Origin: Pseudomonas sp. CHM02
GTDB lineage: Bacteria > Pseudomonadota > Gammaproteobacteria > Pseudomonadales > Pseudomonadaceae
Direction: 5' to 3'
Assembly (NCBI RefSeq): GCF_000612585.1
Contig: NZ_JFCA01000006.1
Coordinates: 62,001 to 126,000 of the forward strand
Length of the DNA stretch: 64,000 nt
Part shown: piece by piece, positions 7,928 to 16,863 of the stretch
Layout: each line of letters opens with the position of its first letter
How positions within the stretch are numbered: the stretch's first letter is position 1
The notes under the pieces: generated by a model
Told to the model about the DNA's origin: nothing
What the model saw: the letters and a program-made list of their open reading frames with translations, nothing else
Database searches by the model: none
Program-made: the position numbers and the translations under genes

Positions 7928-9579
7928 CCCGATTAAAACCCCTGCCGGTATTGTTACTCGCCATTCTCGCGTTTTACCTCTTGCCCCTGGGCCTGCACGG
8001 TTTGTGGATCCCTGACGAAACCCGCTACGCGCAGATCAGCCAGGAAATGCTCCAGAGCGGCAACTGGGTGGCGCCGCATTTCATGGGGGTGCGCTATTTC
8101 GAGAAACCCGCCGGCGGCTATTGGTTGATCGCCCTGGGCCAGGCCGTGTTTGGCCAGAACCTGTTCGGCGTGCGCATCGCCTCGGCCCTGACGACCGCCC
8201 TGAGCGTGCTGCTGGCCTACCTGATCGCCCGTCGCCTGTGGAACGACCCGCGCAAAAGCTTCGCCTGCGCCCTGCTCTACCTGAGCTTCGGCCTGGTGGC
8301 GGGGCAAGCGGGCTATTCCAACCTCGACCCGCAATTCACCCTGTGGGTCAACCTGAGCCTGGTGGCCCTGTGGTTCGCGCTCGACAGCCCCACGACACGT
8401 GGGCGCCTGGGGGCCTGGACGGTGGTGGGCCTGGCCTGCGCCCTGGGGTTCCTGACCAAGGGCTTCCTGGCCTGGGCGCTGCCGGTGCTGATCGCCGTGC
8501 CCTACATGCTCTGGCAGCGGCGCCTGGGCGAATTGCTGCGCTACGGTCCGCTGGCAATGGCGGTCGCCATGCTAGTGTGCGTGCCGTGGATGCTGGCGAT
8601 CCACCTGCAGGAACCGGACTTCTGGCGCTTCTTTTTCTGGAACGAGCACATTCGACGCTTCAGTGCCGACAACGCGCAGCACGTGCGCCCGTGGTGGTTC
8701 TTCCTGCCGATCATCGCGGTGTCATGCCTGCCTTGGGCCGGGCTGTTGCCCAGCACCCTGCGCACAACCTGGCAGCAAAAACGCCAACCAGCCATCGCCT
8801 TCCTGGCCCTGTGGCTGATGCTCCCCCTGGGTTTCTTCAGCCTGAGCAACGGCAAGCTGCCGACCTACATCATGCCGTGCCTGCTGCCCCTGGCCTTGTT
8901 GATGGGGCATACCCTGGTCAATCTGATCAGCAACGGCCGTGCGCGCCCCCTGTGCCTCAACGGCCTGCTCAATTTCGTGATCGGCATGGTCGCCATGATC
9001 GGCCTGATCTACCTGCAAATCGCCCGGCCGCTGTACAGCAACAGCCACGCCGAGATGTTCAGCCTGTCCCTGGCTTTTATCGTGCTGCTGGTGTGGATCC
9101 TCACCAACCTGCTGCAAGCGTTTCGCCCGCTGACGCTGTGGGCCATGCCGGCCCTGGGCATCGGCCTGCTGGTGATCCTGTTGCCGGCAAGCATGCCGGC
9201 GTGGATCGCCGACAACGAAATGCCCGACCAGTTTGTGCTTGAACACCTGGAAGAGTTGCAGCAGACCCAGGCACTGCTGAGCAATGAACTGAGCAGCGCC
9301 AGTGCCCTCGCCTGGCGCCTGCAACGCCCCGAAGTGGCGCTGTATGACACCGAGGGCGAGCTGCGTTACGGCTTGCAGTATGCGGAGGCGACGCAGCGCA
9401 AAGTGAACCTGGAAGAGGTCCAGGCCTGGCTCGAGCATGCACGCCAGCACGGCTCGGTGGGGGTGCTGATGCGCGTCAGGAGCACCAGTGAAATGCGCGA
9501 GGCGGGCCAACTGCCGCCTGGGGGCAAGCGGTATCACAAGGGGTATCTGGAACTGATTGTGTATCCGCAACTGCGATGA
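7924..9579 (+). CDS. arnT: Lipid A 4-amino-4-deoxy-L-arabinose transferase ArnT
   Basis: This is a polytopic inner-membrane GT-C glycosyltransferase of 551 residues, the usual ArnT length. Recognised from [16 protein letters not shown] with the catalytic-loop acidic residues Asp31/Glu32, then [24 protein letters not shown] and the [20 protein letters not shown] stretch. It moves aminoarabinose from undecaprenyl phosphate to lipid A on the periplasmic face, lowering negative charge and giving polymyxin resistance. The rest of the arn operon is not here, so this is a stand-alone copy; some P. fluorescens-group genomes carry two arnT genes. Its start overlaps the stop of the 33-residue peptide. 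It converges with the next gene, with 2 bp between stop codons. Confidence 0.93.
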   Translation: MTRLKPLPVLLLAILAFYLLPLGLHGLWIPDETRYAQISQEMLQSGNWVAPHFMGVRYFEKPAGGYWLIALGQAVFGQNLFGVRIASALTTALSVLLAYLIARRLWNDPRKSFACALLYLSFGLVAGQAGYSNLDPQFTLWVNLSLVALWFALDSPTTRGRLGAWTVVGLACALGFLTKGFLAWALPVLIAVPYMLWQRRLGELLRYGPLAMAVAMLVCVPWMLAIHLQEPDFWRFFFWNEHIRRFSADNAQHVRPWWFFLPIIAVSCLPWAGLLPSTLRTTWQQKRQPAIAFLALWLMLPLGFFSLSNGKLPTYIMPCLLPLALLMGHTLVNLISNGRARPLCLNGLLNFVIGMVAMIGLIYLQIARPLYSNSHAEMFSLSLAFIVLLVWILTNLLQAFRPLTLWAMPALGIGLLVILLPASMPAWIADNEMPDQFVLEHLEELQQTQALLSNELSSASALAWRLQRPEVALYDTEGELRYGLQYAEATQRKVNLEEVQAWLEHARQHGSVGVLMRVRSTSEMREAGQLPPGGKRYHKGYLELIVYPQLR

Positions 9580-9581
9580 GA

Positions 9582-10508
9582 TCAGCGGGGCTTGGTCTGT
9601 GCCGGGTTCATCACCTCGACCGCGGTGAGAGTGCTGCCCAACCCCGCCACCTGCTGCTGCACCGCGCGCCCCTCCGCCCGGTTGCGAATGAACCCGGCGC
9701 GGGTAAACCGTTCCAGAAAGGGCACCGGCAAGGCCTTGTCAGGGGACACCGCTGGATGTTCGGCCACATCCCCAAACAGGGTGTAGGCCGCACTCGGCAA
9801 ATGCCGGGTATTGAGGTCGCTGGTGAGTCGACCTGCCTGCAACACGATCGCGCGATTGGTCACCCGTTGCAGGTCGGACAAGCGCTGGGAGATGTAGAGG
9901 ATCGCCACGCCCCGTGCGCGCTGGCTGTCGATCAGGCCGAGCAGGCGTTCGGCGTCGGTTTCCGACAGGGCCGCGGTGGGTTCGTCGAGGATCAGCAGTT
10001 TGGGTTGCAGGGCAAAGGCGCGGGCCAATACCAGCAGTTGGCGATCGGCCTGGCCGAGGCGTTCGATCGGATGTTGCAGCGGCAGGTCCAGGCCCAGTCC
10101 GGCGGCGATGGCTTCGGCGCGTTGCAGCAGGCTTTTGCGATTGAGCAGAAAATCCGCATCCGGCTGGCCCAGTTCATCGAGCAACAGGTTCTCGGCCACG
10201 CTCAGGCCAGGGGCAATGGCGTCATCGGGCTGTTGGTGCACGGCCACGATGCCGACCCGGCGCGCCGACAGCGGCGAGGTAAAGCGTTGACGCTGCCCGT
10301 CGACCCACAGCTCACCGCTATCCGGCGCCAGGCTGCCGCTGAGAATCCTGACCAACGTCGATTTACCCGCCCCCGTGGCACCGAGCAAGGCCACACCTTC
10401 TCCGGGGTAGATATCCAGGGTGACCTGATCCAGCGCCCGCTGGGCGCCAAAGGTCTTGCACAGGCCCAGCAGGCGGATCAGGGGCTCGGGGGCAACGGGG
10501 TTACTCAT
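9582..10508 (-). CDS. Orphan half-size RbsA/MglA-type ABC ATPase with altered motifs
   Basis: The single nucleotide-binding domain has 308 residues. It resembles the N-terminal half of sugar-importer ATPases, which normally have two such domains in about 500 residues. Walker A (GATGAGKST), the Q-loop region (VHQQPDDAIAPGLSVAENLLL) and Walker B (LLILDEPTAAL) are intact. The signature is degenerate (LGQADRQLLVLARA in place of LSxGQxQ), and the H-loop His is replaced by Gln (YISQRLSDL). After residue 225 it ends in a short unrelated tail instead of a second domain. No sugar permease or binding protein is adjacent. It could be a partner of a distant system or a decaying paralogue. Confidence 0.75.
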   Translation of the reverse strand: MSNPVAPEPLIRLLGLCKTFGAQRALDQVTLDIYPGEGVALLGATGAGKSTLVRILSGSLAPDSGELWVDGQRQRFTSPLSARRVGIVAVHQQPDDAIAPGLSVAENLLLDELGQPDADFLLNRKSLLQRAEAIAAGLGLDLPLQHPIERLGQADRQLLVLARAFALQPKLLILDEPTAALSETDAERLLGLIDSQRARGVAILYISQRLSDLQRVTNRAIVLQAGRLTSDLNTRHLPSAAYTLFGDVAEHPAVSPDKALPVPFLERFTRAGFIRNRAEGRAVQQQVAGLGSTLTAVEVMNPAQTKPR

Positions 10509-10653
10509 GGCTAATCTCTAAAGCGGAACGATGACTCATTACAACGCGCGAGGGCGCTGATTTATTCCGAACAACAATGAGTTAGGCCCCGAATTAAATG
10601 CATTACCTCATGAACAATCCAATAGCTGGATCGCATAGCCGAAAAAAATTGAG

Positions 10654-11490
10654 TTATAAGGCCCTTGCCAGCAGTGTGTTGAATGCTTTCAGCACCGCAT
10701 CAGGTTTCTCCAGCATCAGCTGATGGCCGCAGGCTTCGAGCACCTGGAAATCGGCATCCGGCAACTGCCCCGCCAAGGCCTGGCCACCGCTGGCGGGCGT
10801 CAGGCCGTCGCTGTCACCGGCCAAGACACTGACGGGCAACACCAGGCTGGGGATCTGCGCGGCGTCCGGCCACTGCGCGTTTTTGGTCAGGGCCTTGAAC
10901 ATGTGCAGGCGGTTGCGCTCGGTGAGTTTTTCTTCATAGGCCACCAGCGCAGGGTCGGCCGAAGCGTGCCAGGCGCGCTCGCGAAACCCCTTCGCCAATA
11001 ACGGGCGCAGCCATTCGAGGATCCACGCCGGCAGCGACATCAACCCGCCGCTGACCACCGGCCGGTACAACTGCGTGCCCAGCAGCAGCGCTGCATCAAT
11101 CGACACCGGCGGCCTGGCCAGCAACGCACTGAGGCTCAAGCCGGTGCCGAAGGAATGCGCCACGATGAGGTTTCGCACACCGCCGTAGCGTTGCAGGATC
11201 GCCAGGTAGTCCGCCACCAGTTCGGGCCAGGCATAGGCCTGGTCCTCTCGCGGACGAGCGCTGTCGCCATGACCCAGCAGGTCCCAGGCCACCAGGCTGT
11301 AGCCCTCGGCCTTGAGCGCCTGCCATTGCGGGCGCCATTGGTCTTTGTTGCCGCCGGCGCCATGGCAGAAGAACACCACCGTGTCGGGTTGAGTGGTGCC
11401 CACGTGATGGGCGATGCTCAAGGTGCGATTGGGGCGGATGTCCAGGCTTTGGCCGCGAACTGTCGGTAGATCTGAAACGTTGATACTCAT
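10654..11490 (-). CDS. Alpha/beta-fold hydrolase
   Basis: The 278-residue cytoplasmic enzyme starts at ATG 11490, with AAGGA about 11 bp upstream; a GTG three codons earlier is possible. It has the oxyanion motif CHGAGGNKDQW, the lid-preceding GHGDSARP, the nucleophile elbow VAHSFGTG, a late acidic residue in VLAGDSDGLTP and the catalytic His in ACGHQLMLEKPD. The substrate is unknown. It lies 78 bp downstream of the peptide-type ABC importer on the same strand and may be its last gene. That would make it an intracellular esterase or amidase acting on imported material. Confidence 0.8.
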   Translation of the reverse strand: MSINVSDLPTVRGQSLDIRPNRTLSIAHHVGTTQPDTVVFFCHGAGGNKDQWRPQWQALKAEGYSLVAWDLLGHGDSARPREDQAYAWPELVADYLAILQRYGGVRNLIVAHSFGTGLSLSALLARPPVSIDAALLLGTQLYRPVVSGGLMSLPAWILEWLRPLLAKGFRERAWHASADPALVAYEEKLTERNRLHMFKALTKNAQWPDAAQIPSLVLPVSVLAGDSDGLTPASGGQALAGQLPDADFQVLEACGHQLMLEKPDAVLKAFNTLLARAL

Positions 11491-11568
11491 GAACACCACA
11501 TTCCTTGATGAATAAACTCGGTCAATGTGGGAGCAAGCTCCCTCGCCACAACAAGCCCGGCGCCCACA

Positions 11569-13176
11569 TCAGCTAGCGTCAGCCACAAGGACCGAGGCAC
11601 TCGGCACACACTGCAGCAGCGTGCGCGTATAGGGATGCCGCGCATCGTCGAACAACGCCGCCGTGTCGCCCTGCTCCACCACCCGTCCGTTCTGCATCAC
11701 GGCAATGCGATCACACAAACGCGCCGCGACGCGCAGGTCGTGGGTGATGAACACGATGCTCAATTTCAGCCGGCGTTGCAGGGATTCCAACAGTTCCAGG
11801 ATCTGCACCTGAATCAACGCATCCAGCGCCGAGACACACTCATCGGCGATCAGCACCTTGGGCTGCACGGCCAGTGCCCGTGCAATGCCGATGCGTTGGC
11901 GTTGGCCGCCGGAAAACTCATGGGGGTAACGTTCAAACGCCGTGGCCGGCAAGCCCACCAACGCCAGCAGGTCCCGTGCACGCTGCTCGGCCTCGGCCTG
12001 CGAATGGCCCTGCACCCGTGGCCCGGTCATGATAATGCGACCCACAGTCTGGCGCGGGTTGAGGGAGGCGAACGGGTCCTGGAAGATCATCTGCACATCA
12101 CTGCGCAGCGGCCGCAAACGCCCTTCGGAGAGACCCGCCACGTCCTGGCCGAGCCATTGGACCTGCCCGCTGTCGGCGCGCAACAACCGCACCAGGCAGC
12201 GGCCCAGGGTGGATTTTCCCGAGCCCGACTCACCGACGATGCCCAGGGTCTCGCCCTCGCGCAGGTCCAGTTGCACCGCATCCAGCGCCTGGGTGATGCG
12301 CTTGCCCCACCAGCCACTGCGGCTGCGGAACACCTTGTTCAATCGCTCGGCCTTGAGCACCACGGGGCCCGCGACCACAGCCCGCGGCGCCAGCGGTTGT
12401 GCCGACACTGCCGCGAGCAGTTGCCGGGTGTAGGGCGCCTTGGGTTCGAGCAGTACCTGTCGGGCACTGCCCTGCTCGACCGACACGCCTTTTTCCAGCA
12501 CCAGCACACGGTCGGCAATGGCCTCGACCACGGCGAAGTCATGGGTGATGAACAACAGCGCCATGCCCTTGTCCTGTTGGATTTTGCGCAACAGGTCGAG
12601 GATCTGCGCCTGGGTGGTCACGTCCAGGGCCGAGGTGGGTTCATCGGCGATCAGCAATGCCGGATCGAAAGCCAATGCCATGGCGATGACCACGCGCTGG
12701 CGCTGACCACCCGAGAGTTCGAAAGGATAGGCCTGGCGCAGGCGTTCAGGCTCGGGCAGGCCGACATAACCGAGCAAGTCGACCACCCGTTGGCGACGCT
12801 CGCGTGCCGATGTCATCCCGTGGGCGCGCAGGGTTTCATCGATCTGCTCACCCACGCGCAACAGCGGGTTGAGCGCGCTCATGGGCTCCTGGAACACCAT
12901 GCTGATATCGTGCCCGCGCAATTGGCGCATGGCGGTTTCACTGAGGCTCGCCAGGTCTTGACCGCGAAACACCAGGCGCCCGCTTTCCACGCTCAGCGGG
13001 GTCGGCAGTTGCCGCAACAGCGCCTTGGCCAACATGGATTTGCCCGAACCGGACTCGCCCACCACACACAGGCATTCACCGCTGCGCAGTTGCAGCGACA
13101 CGTCATACAGCGCATGGCTGCGGTCCGCACCGGCCGGCAAGGCGATACGCAGGTTTTCCACACTCAGCAGTGTCAT
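11569..13176 (-). CDS. Fused two-domain ABC ATPase, peptide/glutathione importer type
   Basis: DppD-like and DppF-like ATPase domains are fused in one 535-residue chain, as in GsiA and YejF. Domain 1 has GESGSGKS, LSGGQRQRVVIAMALA and LLIADEPTSALDV. Domain 2 starts near residue 280, with GESGSGKSTLGRC, FSGGQRQRIGIARALA and LIADECVSALDA. The Glu-to-Cys wording in the second Walker B (DECVSAL) is normal for DppF-type domains. Peptide-family C-terminal motifs (GSARQVLLEPKAPYTRQLL, HPYTRTLLQCVP) follow each domain. It starts by ATGA overlap with the permease gene upstream, so the importer is one translationally coupled operon: binding protein, two permeases, ATPase. Confidence 0.92.
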   Translation of the reverse strand: MTLLSVENLRIALPAGADRSHALYDVSLQLRSGECLCVVGESGSGKSMLAKALLRQLPTPLSVESGRLVFRGQDLASLSETAMRQLRGHDISMVFQEPMSALNPLLRVGEQIDETLRAHGMTSARERRQRVVDLLGYVGLPEPERLRQAYPFELSGGQRQRVVIAMALAFDPALLIADEPTSALDVTTQAQILDLLRKIQQDKGMALLFITHDFAVVEAIADRVLVLEKGVSVEQGSARQVLLEPKAPYTRQLLAAVSAQPLAPRAVVAGPVVLKAERLNKVFRSRSGWWGKRITQALDAVQLDLREGETLGIVGESGSGKSTLGRCLVRLLRADSGQVQWLGQDVAGLSEGRLRPLRSDVQMIFQDPFASLNPRQTVGRIIMTGPRVQGHSQAEAEQRARDLLALVGLPATAFERYPHEFSGGQRQRIGIARALAVQPKVLIADECVSALDALIQVQILELLESLQRRLKLSIVFITHDLRVAARLCDRIAVMQNGRVVEQGDTAALFDDARHPYTRTLLQCVPSASVLVADAS

Positions 13177-14000
13177 AGCGACCTCTGCGGTTCAAAGGCC
13201 ACGCGCAGGCCTTCGCCCACCCGGTTCACCGCCAGCACACACACCACAATCGCCAGCCCCGGCAGGAAGCTCATCCACCAGGCATCCCGCAGCAGGCCAC
13301 GGGATGCGTTGATCATGTAGCCCCAGCTCATGGCCTCCGGGTCACTCAGGCCGAGGAACGCCAGGGCCGACTCGGTAAGAATCGCCGTGGCCATCACAAA
13401 GGTCATCACCACCAGCAACGGCGCCAGGGCATTCGGCAGGATCTGTTGGCTGATGATGCCCCACGGCGACTGGCCCAGTACTCGCGCCGCCTGCACGAAT
13501 TCGCGCTGGCGCAGGGTGAGGAATTCACTGCGCACCAGCCGCGCAACGCCTGGCCACGCCACCAGTGAAATCGCCAGTACGATGGAACCCAGCGACGGCT
13601 CCAGCACCGCCACCAGGATCACCGCCAGCACCAGTTGCGGGATGATCTGGAAGAATTCGGCGATGCGCATGAGCACGGCATCCACCCAACCACCGAAGTA
13701 ACCGGCGATGGCGCCAACGATCAACCCCGCCAACAAGGTCGCCAGGCTGGTCAGCGCGCCCACGGCCAGGGACACGCGGGCGCCATAGAGCAAGCCGCTG
13801 CCGAGGTCGCGGCCGAGCAAGTCGCTGCCCAGCCAATGGGCGGGGTCGTGGAACGGCGCCAGCATCGGTTGGGTGTTCATTTCCCACGGCGAGCTGCTGG
13901 TGAGCCACGGCGCAGCCACCGCCAGCCCGGCCAACAGCAGCAGGAACAGCGCACCGATCAGCGCCGACGGTTGGCGCACAAAACGCTTCAGCACCCTCAT
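13173..14000 (-). CDS. DppC/GsiD-type ABC permease
   Basis: The 275-residue inner-membrane permease starts at ATG 14000, which overlaps the upstream stop (ATGA); every junction of this operon is made that way, so I prefer it over ATG 14045. It opens with the N-terminal RFVRQPSALIGALFLLLLAG segment usual for DppC proteins. The family motif PFHDPAHWLGSDLLGRDLGS is followed by five membrane spans and the ATPase-contact EAA loop (EFVQAARVLGQSPWGII). It forms the heterodimeric channel with the next permease. Confidence 0.92.
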   Translation of the reverse strand: MRVLKRFVRQPSALIGALFLLLLAGLAVAAPWLTSSSPWEMNTQPMLAPFHDPAHWLGSDLLGRDLGSGLLYGARVSLAVGALTSLATLLAGLIVGAIAGYFGGWVDAVLMRIAEFFQIIPQLVLAVILVAVLEPSLGSIVLAISLVAWPGVARLVRSEFLTLRQREFVQAARVLGQSPWGIISQQILPNALAPLLVVMTFVMATAILTESALAFLGLSDPEAMSWGYMINASRGLLRDAWWMSFLPGLAIVVCVLAVNRVGEGLRVAFEPQRSL

Positions 14001-14977
14001 CAACCTTGCCCTCCGGCGCCGATTCGCGGGTCGAGAAAACGGCAAATCACATCGGTCAACACGTTGAAGCCCACCACCAGTAACGAGATCACCAGGAAGC
14101 CACCCATCAGCACGCCGTAGTCGCGCTGGGCCAGGGAGTCATACATCAAGCGCCCGATGCCCGGCCAGGAATACACCACCTCCACCAGCAGCGCGCCGCT
14201 GGCCAACTGGCCGAGTTGCAAGCCGGCAAAGGTCACCACCGGCAGCAACGCATTGCGCAGCACATGCACGTAGAGAATCCGCCGGGGATGCAAACCCTTG
14301 GCGTGGGCAGTGCGAACGTATTCCTGGCCGAGGGCGTCAAGTACGGCGGCGCGGGTCAGGTGGATGTACAGGGCGAGGAACAACACGCTCAGGGACAGGC
14401 ACGGCAGCAACAAATGCTGCAGGCGATCCAGCAGCGAGAAGTCGCGGCCCACGGTTTCCATGCCAAATGCCGGCAGCCAGTCCAGGCTCACCGAAAACAG
14501 CAGGATCATCAGCATCGCCAGCCAGAACGGCGGCATCGCGTACAGCAACAAGGCGCCATGGGAGATCACGCCATCGAGCCAATGGCGCTTCTGCCGGGCG
14601 CGTGCCGCCAGCACGCCAAGGGTCACACCGAGCACGGAAGACACCACGAATGCCGAGCCCATCAGCGCCAATGTCGCGGGCAAACGCTCGCTAATCAGCG
14701 ACCACACCGAGGTCTGGTTACGGTAGGAATAACCCAAATCCAGGTGGGCGATATTGCCCAGGTAAATCAGCAGTTGCTGGAGCAGCGGTTTATCCAGGCC
14801 CATGGTCTGGCGCAACTGCTCGATGAACTGCACGTCGTCCACCCCGGCTTCACCCGCCAGCAGCAACGCCGGATCACCCGGCGCCAGGCGGATCAGCAAA
14901 AAGCTCAACACCAGCACCGCCACCACCATCAGCAGCGCCTTGAACAGGCGTCCGCCGAGATACAGCACGCCGTTCAT
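14000..14977 (-). CDS. DppB/GsiC-type ABC permease
   Basis: This 325-residue inner-membrane protein is the DppB-type half of the importer. It has one N-terminal helix with the hallmark VLVLSFLLIRLAPGDPA, a periplasmic loop, then five spans with the EAA loop EYVRTAHAKGLHPRRIL and the C-terminal VEVVYSWPGIGRLMYDSL typical of peptide-family permeases. Its start overlaps the stop of the binding-protein gene, and its stop overlaps the start of the second permease. Confidence 0.92.
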   Translation of the reverse strand: MNGVLYLGGRLFKALLMVVAVLVLSFLLIRLAPGDPALLLAGEAGVDDVQFIEQLRQTMGLDKPLLQQLLIYLGNIAHLDLGYSYRNQTSVWSLISERLPATLALMGSAFVVSSVLGVTLGVLAARARQKRHWLDGVISHGALLLYAMPPFWLAMLMILLFSVSLDWLPAFGMETVGRDFSLLDRLQHLLLPCLSLSVLFLALYIHLTRAAVLDALGQEYVRTAHAKGLHPRRILYVHVLRNALLPVVTFAGLQLGQLASGALLVEVVYSWPGIGRLMYDSLAQRDYGVLMGGFLVISLLVVGFNVLTDVICRFLDPRIGAGGQG

Positions 14978-16557
14978 GGCGCAGGTGCGTCGAGGTAGAC
15001 GCTTTCGTAGTCTTCGTTAAGGCTGGTGGCGGTCTGCAGCAGGTTTTTCACCTGCGTGTGGAACAGCGTCGGGTAACGCATCTCGAAGATCGGTGCGATC
15101 GGCAGGTCGGTGTTCAAGACGTTTTCCAGCTGGCTGTAGAGCTTTTTGCGCTCCGGGCCTTCCGGCGTGTCGGCGACCTTGCTCCACAGCGCATCGGCTT
15201 CGGGGCTGTTGTAGCCGCTGACGTTGGCGAACGGCGAGGTCTTGAGGATGTAGTCGGAGCGGAACAGGTAGGCGCTGGTCAGGTACGGGTCGCCGATCTG
15301 GAAGATGAAGTTGTAGGTCAGGTCGAAGTCCCAGTCACTCACGCGCTGGAACCAGGTCGCCGCGTCGGACGTCACCACCTGAACCTTGAAGCCCAGGGGC
15401 TGCAGGGACTGCTTGGTGTATTCGGCCAGGCGTTCCCAGGCCCCGCCCTTCTCGCCATTGAGCAGGCGGATACGCACCGCGCCCACGTCGACGCCGGACT
15501 CGGCGATCAGTGCCTTGGCTTTTTTCACGTCATAGCTGTACTGCGGCAACTGCGGGTCGTGGTACGGCGTGGTCGACACGAACTCGCCCTGGGCGACCTT
15601 GCCCGAGCCGAAGAAGATGTTGTCGACGATGAACTGGCGGTTCAGCGCATACAGGATCGCCTGGCGCACCTTGGGGTTGTCCAGCGGCGGCTTGCGCGTG
15701 TTGATTTGCAGGAACGCCAGGCCGGCATACAACTCCCAGCCCTTCTCCGACGACTGCACATTCGGCAAGGCGGTGAGGCGCTTGAGGTCGGCGTAGTCGG
15801 CATCGCCGCTGCGCAGCACTTGCACGTCATTGCGCTCGAAGGCAGCCGCCCGCGACGAGGCATCAGGAATCACGTGAAAGATGATGCTGTCGAGGTGCGG
15901 CAGGCCTTTTTTCCAGTAGTTGGGGTTCTTGGCCAGCTTGATGTAGGCACCGCGTTTCCACTCCACGAATACAAACGGTCCGGTGCCGACCGGCTTGAGG
16001 TTGTAGGGGTTGTTGCGAAAGTCCGTGTTCTCGTAGAGGTGCTTGGGCACCACCGGGCGCAGGCCGCTGCCCAGCGCCGAGAGCAACGGAGCAAAGGGTT
16101 TCTTCAGGTGAAAGACCACTTGCAGCGGCCCTTTGGCGGTGATGCTGTCGACGTACTCGGTAATGATGCCGCCGAGGCGCTTGTCGACTTCGGGGTAAAA
16201 GGTCTGGAAGCTGAACACCACATCATCGGCGGTGAAGGCCGGGCCATCATGCCAGTGCACACCGTCCTGCAAGTCGAAGGTGTAGGTGAGGCCGTCCGGG
16301 GAAATGCTCCAGGCCTTGGCCAATACCGGCTTGGGCGCCAGGTCGGTGTCGAAGGTCAACAGGCCCTGGAGCACTTTGCCGCTCACGTATTGGGTGGACA
16401 CATGGCTGACCACACCGTGCATCAGCGACGGCGGTTCCGGCTGGGCCACCAGGTTGAGCACCCCGCCCTCCTGGGGTTGCGCGTGCGCCTGGCCGGCCAG
16501 CAACGCGGTGCACAGTGCCGCGGACGTGAGGGCACGGCGGAAAGAAAATGGGCGCAT
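14974..16557 (-). CDS. Periplasmic substrate-binding protein, peptide/nickel family
   Basis: The 527-residue protein starts at ATG 16557, with GGAG just upstream; the open frame continues 66 codons further but through promoter sequence. A Sec signal peptide ends in AGQAHAQ. The body is an SBP family 5 protein: WSISPDGLTYTFDLQDGVHWHDG, FKFxxV-equivalent DDVVFSF, GTGPFVF and DNPKVRQAILYALNR. These proteins capture peptides, glutathione, nickel chelates or opines. The ligand cannot be read from sequence. It is the first gene of the importer operon and sits behind a sigma-54 promoter at 16594-16609, which would give a leader of about 25 nt. Confidence 0.92.
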   Translation of the reverse strand: MRPFSFRRALTSAALCTALLAGQAHAQPQEGGVLNLVAQPEPPSLMHGVVSHVSTQYVSGKVLQGLLTFDTDLAPKPVLAKAWSISPDGLTYTFDLQDGVHWHDGPAFTADDVVFSFQTFYPEVDKRLGGIITEYVDSITAKGPLQVVFHLKKPFAPLLSALGSGLRPVVPKHLYENTDFRNNPYNLKPVGTGPFVFVEWKRGAYIKLAKNPNYWKKGLPHLDSIIFHVIPDASSRAAAFERNDVQVLRSGDADYADLKRLTALPNVQSSEKGWELYAGLAFLQINTRKPPLDNPKVRQAILYALNRQFIVDNIFFGSGKVAQGEFVSTTPYHDPQLPQYSYDVKKAKALIAESGVDVGAVRIRLLNGEKGGAWERLAEYTKQSLQPLGFKVQVVTSDAATWFQRVSDWDFDLTYNFIFQIGDPYLTSAYLFRSDYILKTSPFANVSGYNSPEADALWSKVADTPEGPERKKLYSQLENVLNTDLPIAPIFEMRYPTLFHTQVKNLLQTATSLNEDYESVYLDAPAP

Positions 16558-16593
16558 GGAGGCTCCTCGACTGAAAAGATATGCAGAGGATTT

Positions 16594-16609
16594 TGCAAGG
16601 GCTGTGCCA
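16594..16609 (-). promoter_or_regulatory. Sigma-54 -24/-12 promoter of the ABC importer operon
   Basis: On the minus strand this reads TGGCACAGCCCTTGCA, with GG and GC separated by exactly 10 bases. The first 15 bases are identical to the promoters at 19333-19348 and 19572-19587, including the non-conserved spacer. The predicted start is near 16582, 25 nt from the ATG. Confidence 0.8.
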
Positions 16610-16703
16610 TGGGGGGTTTGGCAGGGATTGCAGGGTTTGACTGCCTGCAGGGTGATGAAAAAACCACAGCAACCTGCGCGACTGTGCAAAAAGCAACACC
16701 CCC

Positions 16704-16793
16704 TGTAGGAACCGGCTTGCCGGCGATAGCAATGTATCAACCGGCAAACAAGCAAGCTGATAGACCGCTATCACCGGCAAGCCGGCTCCTACA
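16704..16793. repeat. REP-type inverted repeat
   Basis: Arms at 16704-16730 and 16767-16793 are reverse complements at 25 of 27 positions (core CCGGCTTGCCGGCGATAGC). They are separated by 36 bp. It lies between two divergent sigma-54 promoters and may insulate them. The rest of the 306-bp intergenic stretch 16558-16863 holds only those promoters and CCTGC-rich sequence of unknown role. Confidence 0.8.
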
Positions 16794-16811
16794 AGGTGTC
16801 AGGGAGTTGGG

Positions 16812-16827
16812 TGGCACAAGGTTTGCC
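16812..16827 (+). promoter_or_regulatory. Sigma-54 promoter of the TPR-protein gene
   Basis: TGGCACAAGGTTTGCC has the required GG-N10-GC spacing. The predicted start is near 16838, 26 nt upstream of the ATG at 16864. It faces away from the importer promoter at 16594, making a divergent sigma-54 pair. Confidence 0.65.
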
Positions 16828-16863
16828 CTGCAATGCGTATCTGAACTCAAGAGCCTGAACCGC

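Noticed and set aside
15058..16863. N-terminal extension of the TPR protein (open frame of 1050 codons)
   Set aside because: The first 600 codons are antisense to the binding-protein gene and have no family resemblance. The real start is ATG 16864.
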